A DNA stretch of 29,932 nucleotides from Chloroflexi bacterium UBA6077 (GTDB lineage: Bacteria > Chloroflexota > UBA6077). The stretch's first letter is position 1. Each line of letters starts with the position of its first letter. A program made the translations under genes and the position numbers. The notes beneath the pieces are model-generated. The model made no database searches. It was not told the origin of the DNA and was given only the letters and a program-made list of their open reading frames with translations. Where the stretch lies: positions 1-29,932 of the forward strand of contig DIXP01000003.1 in the NCBI GenBank assembly GCA_002436065.1. Direction: 5' to 3'. Of the stretch, positions 23,037-29,200 are shown one piece after another.

Positions 23037-23486
23037 ATGAGAGACAAGGTAATTCTGCTGGTGGAAGACAATCCCGACGACGTGGATCTGACCCTGCGAG
23101 CGTTCAAGAAGTGCAACCTCCTGAACGAAGTCGTGGTGGCCTGGGATGGGGCTGAGGCTCTGGGGTACCTGTTTGGCGAGGAGAGCCATGAAGGCCGTAG
23201 GGAGGGCTGCAGCCCCCCGCAGATCGTGCTCCTCGACCTCAATCTGCCCAAAATCGGTGGGTTGGAGGTGCTGCGGAGGCTGCGCGCCGATGAGCGAACG
23301 CGATTGCTCCCAGTGATAATCCTGACATCCTCCAAGGAAGAGCAGGACCTGATGACCGGCTACAGCCTTGGAGCTAACAGCTACATCCGCAAGCCGGTTG
23401 ATTTCGATCAGTTCCTGACCGCCGTACAGCAGTTGGGGCTGTACTGGCTGCTCTTGAATGAGTCCCCGCCCAACAGGGCGCAGTAG
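23037..23486 (+). CDS. Single-domain response regulator (Rcp1-like receiver)
   Basis: This protein of 149 residues is only a receiver domain, with no output domain. It has the acid pocket in ILLVEDNPDDVDLTLRAF (about 10-12), phospho-accepting Asp67 in VLLDLNLPKIGGLEVL, and Lys119 in YIRKPVDFDQF. The long loop between strand 2 and helix 2 (YLFGEESHEGRREG) is typical of Rcp1-type regulators paired with phytochrome-like kinases. ATG 23037 has GAGG six bases upstream and starts 8 bases after the kinase stop; a GTG at 23025 overlapping that stop is possible. It probably receives phosphate from the MEDS kinase and acts by protein contact, perhaps on the REC-kinase upstream. Confidence 0.9.
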   Translation: MRDKVILLVEDNPDDVDLTLRAFKKCNLLNEVVVAWDGAEALGYLFGEESHEGRREGCSPPQIVLLDLNLPKIGGLEVLRRLRADERTRLLPVIILTSSKEEQDLMTGYSLGANSYIRKPVDFDQFLTAVQQLGLYWLLLNESPPNRAQ

Positions 23487-23505
23487 CGCGACTGCTGGGC
23501 CGAAG

Positions 23506-24762
23506 CTACCGTGCGGCGAGCGCGCGATGCGCCATGGCGAGCAGAAGCAGGGCCAGCAGGCAGAGTCCGGCGGTGGCAGCGAAGGTGGCCGGGATGCCCG
23601 AGACCTCCGCGATCGGCCCGAGGAGCAGGCCGCCCACCAGGGGGGTGACCTGGGAAGCCGCGACGTACAGACCCCCAACTGCCCCTGCCCGACCCGACAT
23701 CAGCTGCTGGAGGTAGATGAGGGCGGCGGTGCTCCAGAGGGCGATGCCGAAGCCGACGAGGAGCTGGCCGGCGAGGATCTGCGGATAGGTGGTGCTGACG
23801 GTCTGCAAGGCACAGTAGGCAAATCCGACGAGCGCGCCGAAGTACAGCACGCGCTGAGCGCCGAAGCGGTCGGCGGCCGCGCCGACGTAGGGCATCGTCA
23901 GGACAGCGGTGACTGCCGTCACCGTGAAGAGCGGGCCCACCATCCCCGGTGGTTCGCCGAGCACAGTCGTCACGAACAGCGGCAGGTACATGGTGCGGGT
24001 TTGGGTCGGGAGCATCACGAGCACAATCGCGAGGAAGAGGCACCCCACGGCTACCGGCCGTAGCGGCGACGAGGGATCGGCCTTGGCACTTCCATCTCCT
24101 CGGGGCACTCGTGGACGCGTGGTTGGCTTGCCAGGTGCCATGCACACTACGGCTATGGTGCCGACCTGTATCAGCGCAGCGGCGGCGAAGACCGCCTGTG
24201 TGTCGCCGGTGGCGGTCACGATTGCCGCCGCGATCACGGGGCCGAGGATGACACCGATGGACCACGCCGTCCGCTCGGCGGCGACGATTCGTGAGGCGTC
24301 GCGCTTCTCCAGTGCCGGCATGGTGCCGACGAGGTCGTCGACCATTGCCAGCGCGAGTCCCATTATGCTGAAGCTCGCGAAGGCAACGAGGCCCAGGGCA
24401 ACCGCGAAATCCGCGACCTGAGTGTAGCCCAGGTAGGCCAGGGAAACCACTGCGAGCTGGCCCACTATGAGCTGTCGCCGCCGTCCGAGCCGGTCCGAAA
24501 GCAGGCCGAGCAGGGGGTTGCAGATCGCGCCGGCCAGTCCGCTGACGACGAAGACCATCGCCACGTCTCTCGGACCGATGCTGAAGGTCTCGCTGGCCCA
24601 GACGGAGGTGTATGCCATCGCCATCGCGAAGGCGGTGCCGCCGAGAAGGAGCACCAGGAAGAGCGCGCGGAACGGCGGATTCGCGAGTACGAGGGGGTAG
24701 CCGGCGAGGAGCGTCTCGCCCAATCGCCTTCTCGTGGAGATGCTGGTGCTTCCTGGCACCAT
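23506..24762 (-). CDS. Major facilitator superfamily (MFS) transporter
   Basis: This inner-membrane transporter of 418 residues has about twelve hydrophobic segments in two halves. Motif A is clear in the first half (GLLSDRLGRRRQLIVG) and recognisable in the second (GAAADRFGAQRVLYFG). Its overall look resembles the sugar-efflux (Set) branch of MFS, but substrate cannot be read from sequence. ATG 24762-24760 has GGAGG five bases upstream, so I prefer it to the ATG 18 bases earlier. It follows ubiX after a 24-base gap on the same strand, so the two are an operon. Export or import of an aromatic acid or its decarboxylation product would fit the context, but that is inference. It converges on the response regulator gene. 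Confidence 0.85.
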   Translation of the reverse strand: MVPGSTSISTRRRLGETLLAGYPLVLANPPFRALFLVLLLGGTAFAMAMAYTSVWASETFSIGPRDVAMVFVVSGLAGAICNPLLGLLSDRLGRRRQLIVGQLAVVSLAYLGYTQVADFAVALGLVAFASFSIMGLALAMVDDLVGTMPALEKRDASRIVAAERTAWSIGVILGPVIAAAIVTATGDTQAVFAAAALIQVGTIAVVCMAPGKPTTRPRVPRGDGSAKADPSSPLRPVAVGCLFLAIVLVMLPTQTRTMYLPLFVTTVLGEPPGMVGPLFTVTAVTAVLTMPYVGAAADRFGAQRVLYFGALVGFAYCALQTVSTTYPQILAGQLLVGFGIALWSTAALIYLQQLMSGRAGAVGGLYVAASQVTPLVGGLLLGPIAEVSGIPATFAATAGLCLLALLLLAMAHRALAAR

Positions 24763-24786
24763 CCTGGCCTCCAATCCCATTCGAGA

Positions 24787-25347
24787 TCAGGAACCCCAGC
24801 GACGGAAGAGCTGGTGCTCGATCCCGAACTGGTCCAACACCCTGCCGACGGTCTGGTTGATGATGTCATCGAGGGTCTGGGGCCGGTGGTAGAAGGCCGG
24901 CACGGGGGGCAGGACGACGGCGCCCAGATCGGAGATCTGTAGAAGGTTACGAAGGTGCCCGCTGTGCAGTGGGGTCTCGCGCGGGACAACCACCAGCCTT
25001 CGCCGCTCCTTGAGCGCTACATCAGCGGCACGGGTTAGCAGGTTATCGGAGTATGAGTTGGCGATCGCGGAGATGGTCTTCATCGAGCAGGGCATGACGA
25101 TCATCCCGTCGGTCTTGAATGAGCCGCTGGAGATGCGCGCCGCCAGGTCGGTGGAGGAGTAGGCGTAAGTGGCCAGGGCCTCGAGATGTCGCGCGTCGAA
25201 GTCGGTCTCGTACTCGATGCAGGTGCGGGCCCCCGGCGTTACGACCAGATGGGTCTCGATCTCCGGGTCCGCGGCCAGCACCTCCATCAACCTCAGGGCG
25301 TAGATCTGCCCGCTGGATCCTGATACCCCTACGACTATACGCCTCAT
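24787..25347 (-). CDS. ubiX: UbiX-type flavin prenyltransferase
   Basis: This 186-residue enzyme attaches dimethylallyl phosphate to FMN to make prenylated FMN, the cofactor of UbiD-family decarboxylases. It opens with RRIVVGVSGSSGQIYALRLM, the flavin-binding signature, and has MIVMPCSMKTISAIANSYSD followed by RAADVALKERRRLVVVPRET, the strongly conserved UbiX core. Length is standard, and all key segments are present. ATG 25347-25345 has GGAGGG about twelve bases upstream, a little far. It heads a two-gene operon with the MFS gene. The UbiD gene just beyond the 336-bp divergent gap is broken, so this UbiX must serve another UbiD elsewhere or be on its way to loss. Confidence 0.93.
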   Translation of the reverse strand: MRRIVVGVSGSSGQIYALRLMEVLAADPEIETHLVVTPGARTCIEYETDFDARHLEALATYAYSSTDLAARISSGSFKTDGMIVMPCSMKTISAIANSYSDNLLTRAADVALKERRRLVVVPRETPLHSGHLRNLLQISDLGAVVLPPVPAFYHRPQTLDDIINQTVGRVLDQFGIEHQLFRRWGS

Positions 25348-25392
25348 GTGGGACTCTACCCTCCAATACCGGCTTCGCCGCTGGTCTCGATA

Positions 25393-25528
25393 CGTAGTGC
25401 AGGGTGCTCTGCCCTGCGGTCCGGGTGCCCCGCCTTGCGCCGTGGCCCACGGGTCCGGGTGCGGGTATGCCGTGTGGTCATGTTAGTTGTACGCCAACGG
25501 ATGGCAGGGCACAGGGCCCTGCACTACG
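25393..25528. repeat. Palindromic element with 24-bp imperfect ends
   Basis: CGTAGTGCAGGGTGCTCTGCCCTG (25393-25416, first 20 bases CGTAGTGCAGGGTGCTCTGC) and the end near CAGGGCACAGGGCCCTGCAC (from 25505 to 25528) are inverted copies with a few mismatches, about 136 bp overall. No gene lies inside. It looks like another small dispersed element, sitting in the ubiX/ubiD divergent region. Confidence 0.5.
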
Positions 25529-25593
25529 CTTCATGACCGGGTCATGTAGTGGATTATTGCGCCGGCACAGAGCGCAGTCAAGTACGATATGTG

Positions 25594-25634
25594 ACATGTT
25601 GCATGTTGACACAGGCGGCTTGCGCGAGGATACT
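25594..25634 (+). promoter_or_regulatory. Promoter of the ubiD remnant-GntR-cupin unit, with overlapping dyad
   Basis: TTGACA (25606-25611), exactly 17 bp, then GATACT (25629-25634). The dyad ACATGTTGCATGT (25594-25606) touches the -35 box and is a fair operator candidate. The GntR regulator encoded 750 bp downstream is the obvious suspect to bind it. Confidence 0.55.
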
Positions 25635-25683
25635 GGTGTGGGAGTTGGTCCGAGGCGGGCGAGCTTTCACGTGGAGGGCCGAT

Positions 25684-26277
25684 TTGAGAGAGGAAATCGC
25701 TGATCTGCACTCGTTTCTGGAAGCCTACCAGGACGAGCATATCCACATTAAGAAGGCCGTGCAGCTCGATAACATCGGCGCACTCGTTGGCCATGCGACC
25801 GACACCATCGTTTTCGACAACATCGAGGGGTACCCGGGTTTTCGGTTGGTAGACCAGCTGTTTTCGAATCGGAAGGCGCAGGCACGGGTTCTCTGGTGCG
25901 AGCCGAAGGATGTCGTGAAGCGGCTCGCACCGGTGGTGAGGGAGGGGCCGAAGCCGCTCAAGGTGGTGGACGGCGGGCGATGCCAGGAGTAGGTCTTCAC
26001 AGGGGATGAGGTGGACCTAGGCAAGCTCCCCGTTCCGCGCCACACGACTATCGATAATGCGCGGGGGTTGGCGTTGGATCCTAGCTCCAGGCCGGTGACG
26101 GGCGCCTTCCCGCACACGGAGCAGACCCGGACCACGGCAGTGGTGGGGAGGTGGGGTATCAATGCCACTAAGCCGGTGCCCTACAGGGCCGCGGAAAGGA
26201 AGCTCTATGAGCGGGCATGGCCCATCGGCTGGGGTGAGGTCAAGTTGGAGGACTATCTGTCCGGCGGCGAAGGATAG
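25684..26277 (+). pseudogene. UbiD-family decarboxylase remnant (amber stop plus central deletion)
   Basis: TTG 25684 has GGAGGG five bases upstream. The first part reads as a UbiD N-terminus: REEIADLHSFLEAYQDE, then FDNIEGYPGFRLVDQLFSNR, then CQE followed by an in-frame TAG (25990-25992). After the stop the same frame resumes as VFTGDEVDLGKLPVPRH, the usual next UbiD segment. Near 26045-26065 it jumps to RGLALDPSSRP and GRWGINATKPVPYR, then GWGEVKLEDYL, which is the UbiD C-terminus. About 250-300 residues, including the E-R-E catalytic region and the prenyl-FMN/metal site, are missing. Intact UbiD has about 450-500 residues; here fewer than 200 codons remain. The enzyme is dead. It was probably a non-oxidative decarboxylase of an aromatic or unsaturated acid, served by the neighbouring UbiX. 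Confidence 0.8.
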
Positions 26278-26358
26278 AGGGCGTCAGCACTTGGGGAGCC
26301 TAGGGCGAGGAGGCGCTGGGCTCCTCGATCGGTCAAGCACGACAGAGGGAAACAGCCA

Positions 26359-27069
26359 ATGAAGGAGATGAAGGAACTCTCGGCAGGTGAGGTCAACTTC
26401 GCCTCTTTGCGCGATCAGGCCGTGAGGCTAATCAAGAATGCCATTCTAAAGGGGGAGCTGCAACCCGGCGAGGTTGTCTCCAACGAGCAGTTGAGTTCGT
26501 GGCTTGGCATTAGTCGCACGCCGATCCGCGAAGCGCTGCTGGAGCTGCAAAAGGGTGGCGTCGTCATCATTCACAGGGGCAAGGGCACGGAGGTCGCTCG
26601 GCTATCGCGAAAAGACGTGAGCGAGATCTTTGAGACGCGCGAGGCACTCGAGGTTAAATCGTGCGAGCTGATGATCGAGCGAATGGAAGAGGATTCACTC
26701 GACACCCTGGAGGCGATCCTCGAGAGGCAGATCGCGGATGCCAGTGAGGGCAACCAGCTTCGTTTTCTGGATGGCGACCATGACTTCCACCTCCACATGG
26801 CGAGATGCGCCGACAATAAGAGACTGTATGACGCCATCGAGTACCTGCGCGATCAGACGATGCTGCTCGGCGCTTACGCGCTCCGGAAGGAGAATCGGAT
26901 GGCCGAGGTCATCGGCGAGCATCGAGCGATCGTGGATGCGCTGAAGCAAAGAGATACTCAGTCTGCTAGGGCCGCGGTCGTCGTGCACCTGCAGCGGACG
27001 TGCGAGGACGCCCTGCTGCGGGTTCCAGGCGCTACCGGGGCCGTTAACGCTATAGTGCGGAGTAGTTAG
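26359..27069 (+). CDS. GntR-family regulator, FadR/FCD subfamily
   Basis: This DNA-binding repressor or activator has 236 residues. The N-terminal winged helix holds the helix-turn-helix SNEQLSSWLGISRTPIREAL (about 41-60), a very typical GntR motif. The C-terminal FCD domain is all-helical with candidate metal ligands in DHDFHLHMARC (about 140-150), His188 (GEHRAIVDAL) and His210 (VVVHLQR), so the effector is probably a small organic acid bound near a metal. ATG 26359 has GAGGGAAA about ten bases upstream. It lies between the ubiD remnant and a cupin gene that starts four bases after its stop. It probably controls the promoter at 25606. The effector may be the lost enzyme's substrate. Confidence 0.9.
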   Translation: MKEMKELSAGEVNFASLRDQAVRLIKNAILKGELQPGEVVSNEQLSSWLGISRTPIREALLELQKGGVVIIHRGKGTEVARLSRKDVSEIFETREALEVKSCELMIERMEEDSLDTLEAILERQIADASEGNQLRFLDGDHDFHLHMARCADNKRLYDAIEYLRDQTMLLGAYALRKENRMAEVIGEHRAIVDALKQRDTQSARAAVVVHLQRTCEDALLRVPGATGAVNAIVRSS

Positions 27070-27073
27070 GGGC

Positions 27074-27418
27074 ATGCCGAAGCAGGAACTGGAGTTCTTC
27101 GATCCGACCGGTTTGGAATGGCGACGGCCTGAGGGGTATCCCGAGGGAGCGGAGCAGTTGATCATCACTGAAGACGAGGAAGGCTCTTTCACGAGGCTGA
27201 TGAGATTCGCGCCCGGCTTTCACGGTACGTCGACCCTGGTGCACGATTCCTGGGAAGAGGTCTACATCATCCAGGGGGAACTGTTAGCTGGGGGGGAGCG
27301 ATACACGAAGGGGATGGTGGCGGTAAGGCCGCCCGGCATGCCCCATGGTCCCTTCAGCACTCCAAGCGGCGCACTGATGTTCGAAGTGCACTACTACTCC
27401 AAGGACCAGGCCAAGTAG
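27074..27418 (+). CDS. Small cupin-domain protein
   Basis: This 114-residue single-domain cupin folds as a small beta barrel that usually binds a metal. Motif 1 is read in HDSWEEVYIIQGELLAGG (His57, Glu61 or Glu62), and motif 2 in RPPGMPHGPFSTPSG (His91). The N-terminal stretch is acidic, with no signal peptide, so it is cytoplasmic. Function is open: stand-alone cupins of this size occur in aromatic catabolism and as small-molecule-binding partners. It starts four bases after the GntR stop with a weak GGGG site, so it is cotranscribed and probably coupled to the regulator. A long inverted repeat closes the unit 12 bases after its stop. Confidence 0.8.
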   Translation: MPKQELEFFDPTGLEWRRPEGYPEGAEQLIITEDEEGSFTRLMRFAPGFHGTSTLVHDSWEEVYIIQGELLAGGERYTKGMVAVRPPGMPHGPFSTPSGALMFEVHYYSKDQAK

Positions 27419-27429
27419 CTGGCGCGGGA

Positions 27430-27482
27430 CAGGCAATCGGGACCGGTGGGTGAGGCTCTTCTCCACCGGTCCCGACTGCCTG
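27430..27482 (+). terminator. Long hairpin after the cupin gene
   Basis: The arm at 27430-27449 (CAGGCAATCGGGACCGGTGG) pairs with 27463-27482 (CCACCGGTCCCGACTGCCTG), 19 of 20 bases, around a 13-nt loop. It starts 12 bases after the cupin stop. Only TT follows, so termination may be partial, but position and strength fit the end of the GntR-cupin transcript. Confidence 0.6.
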
Positions 27483-27838
27483 TTGCTGCTGTGCCTCGGT
27501 CGATGCATGTGCGGGTGGGAGTATCGCGGCTCAACGCCTCGCGACACGCGGATGGCCGGCGCCGGATCGACCGGCTCTCGCATGGTTGCCACGGCGAAGC
27601 CGCGTGATCAGGAGGCTAGGCAGGTCCTGCTCGAACTGCTCAGGATTGGGACCGCCTGGTCCATGATGCCACCTCCGAGTTGATGCTGGTGCCTGTGACT
27701 CGGAGGTTATCACGGACGGCGGCGGTTCATATCGGCCGTCTGTCTGATCTCCGGATAGGACGAATGGTGTAGGCCTATCCACTCAGCCTAAGCCTCGTGT
27801 CTCCTCACCCTTGCTGGCTGGTGGCCACAGCTCTCTTC
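27483..27838. other. Gap between the cupin hairpin and the intradiol dioxygenase gene
   Basis: Two short overlapping frames (27450-27683 plus, 27531-27782 minus) have no recognisable motifs and I do not regard them as genes. The only structure I see is the perfect 10-bp inverted pair ACCTCCGAGT (27671-27680) and ACTCGGAGGT (27698-27707). It could end transcription of the minus-strand dioxygenase gene, though it lies 130 bases past its stop. Confidence 0.45.
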
Positions 27839-28729
27839 TCAGCCATTGACCACCAGCGTCATCGTGCCGGTGTAGCCGTTGCTGGTCCTGCTCAACGTGA
27901 GCCTGGACTGCTGCCCGCCGTTCCGAAAGATGCCATCGGTGGAGTTGGTGGTGCTCCGCTGTCCGCGGGCGTTGTAGGGTGGTTGGGCATAGACGGCGTC
28001 GGTGATGGCATCGTCGAAGTAGAATTGGCCGGTGTGCAGCTCCCGGCCGTTGGTGAGGACCTTGACGTGGATGTGGGTTGTGCGACCCATGTACCAGCCC
28101 GGATAGATGGTCTGGAAGGCCACGGCTCCGTTGGCATCGGACAGCTGGCCGCCGCGCAGGAACCTCTCGCTGTTGGTCGCGTCCATGTGGCCGGCTCCCA
28201 TTGCCTCTGGTCCGCCCCTGGGAGGCGGCGTACCGCCGCCGGGGGGAGGTTGAGTGGCGCCACCTGGCGACGGCGTGCCCAGCGTGGGGGATCCCTCCAA
28301 CTGGGCACTGCCATAGCCGGAGTAGACGCCGCTGGCGTCGCAGTGCCAGATCTCGACCGTCGCATTGGGGATTGGCTGGCAGCCGTTGGCACGAAGCACC
28401 GTCAACTGGAGTTGGAGCGGCAGGCCCGGCCTGCCCTCCGTGATGTCGCTGCGGATCAGTCCTGTGTCTATGTAGTAGGGTCCTTCGGTCTGCTCGGGTG
28501 TCCTAGCGCAGGTCCCGGCGCCGGTGGGCGAAGGCGCGATCTGCGCGGGCGCCTGGCCAGCGGCCGTGGAATCTTCGGGTGAGGTGCCCGACCCGGAGGC
28601 GGAGGGTTGGCCCGTGCACGCGGCGAGCAACGACCCGGCCGCCGACGCTAGCAGGGTGCTCAGAAAGCCACGTCTCGATAGGGTATGGGACCTGTGGGTG
28701 CCATGGAGCCCCGGCTCGTACGATTGCAT
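27839..28729 (-). CDS. Tat-exported lipoprotein intradiol ring-cleavage dioxygenase
   Basis: This 296-residue protein belongs to the protocatechuate 3,4-dioxygenase-like intradiol family, which uses Fe(III) to cut catechol-type rings between the hydroxyls. The N-terminus has a twin-arginine signal (SRRGFLSTLLASAAGS) ending in a lipobox LAAC with Cys38, so the mature enzyme should be anchored outside the membrane. A Ser/Thr/Pro-rich spacer follows. The catalytic part has EGPYYIDTG, EIWHCDASGVYSGYG (Fe ligand Tyr136) and PGWYMGRTTHIHVKV (Tyr213, His219, His221). All four iron ligands are present. A Pro/Gly-rich insertion (about 145-182) separates the two ligand pairs. ATG 28729-28727 has GGAGGAGC a few bases upstream. 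Substrate is unknown; an extracellular location suggests lignin-like or humic aromatics. Confidence 0.9.
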   Translation of the reverse strand: MQSYEPGLHGTHRSHTLSRRGFLSTLLASAAGSLLAACTGQPSASGSGTSPEDSTAAGQAPAQIAPSPTGAGTCARTPEQTEGPYYIDTGLIRSDITEGRPGLPLQLQLTVLRANGCQPIPNATVEIWHCDASGVYSGYGSAQLEGSPTLGTPSPGGATQPPPGGGTPPPRGGPEAMGAGHMDATNSERFLRGGQLSDANGAVAFQTIYPGWYMGRTTHIHVKVLTNGRELHTGQFYFDDAITDAVYAQPPYNARGQRSTTNSTDGIFRNGGQQSRLTLSRTSNGYTGTMTLVVNG

Positions 28730-29200
28730 GTTGCTCCTCCGATATCCAGTTTTCGTTGGCGGTGAAGCTGGTAGACGACCGCAACGGTCCGATGGCGTAG
28801 GGCAGCGGGCCTGTCCCCTGCAGCCTAATGGCCATCATCCCGCGAGGTATCACAGTCTCTGTGGCAGAGCATCAGTGATGCACGTTCATGTTGCCGGGGA
28901 GCAAGAGACGTGCCGGATTCTGGATGGCGATCAGGGAGTGGGTGCTGAGGGGAAGGTATAGTTGCCGCCGGGCCCGCTCTCAATGCTGAATGGATTCCTG
29001 ATCGTCGCTTAACAGCATCTTAACAGGTGGGCAGCTATCCTCTGGGGAGGTCGCCGGAGGCGGGCGGGAGAGGCCGCAAGCTGAGGGGCGACACAAATGT
29101 GGTGGAGACTGTGGCAGGGGAGAGTGCTGGTCTTCGCTTTCCGGCGTGCGCAGCCGGCGACGGTGGAACCGGCACTCTTCGCGGGCCCTGGAGGATGATG
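28730..29200. other. Divergent control region between the dioxygenase and DUF4405 genes
   Basis: About 470 bp separate the two divergent genes. No coding frame here looks real; minus frame 28503-28853 and plus frame 28524-28961 mostly shadow the dioxygenase gene. The notable site is the pair of CTTAACA repeats at 29008-29025. A GGAGG ribosome site at 29190-29194 serves the next gene. Confidence 0.5.
29008..29025 (+). promoter_or_regulatory. Direct repeat CTTAACA x2, 11-bp period (PhoB/OmpR-type box)
   Basis: CTTAACA at 29008-29014 and again at 29019-29025, with four bases between, gives the 11-bp spacing used by winged-helix response regulators of the OmpR/PhoB family; Pho boxes in several phyla contain TTAACA-like units. 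It lies 175 bp before the DUF4405 gene. TATCCT at 29036-29041 could be a -10 box. Confidence 0.45.

Noticed and set aside
23408..24265. 285-codon frame on the minus strand within the MFS gene
   Set aside because: Same-strand alternate frame of the transporter, Arg/His-rich and without hydrophobic segments.
27450..27782. Short frames on both strands after the cupin
   Set aside because: No motif, no ribosome site, and they overlap each other; the first begins inside the hairpin.
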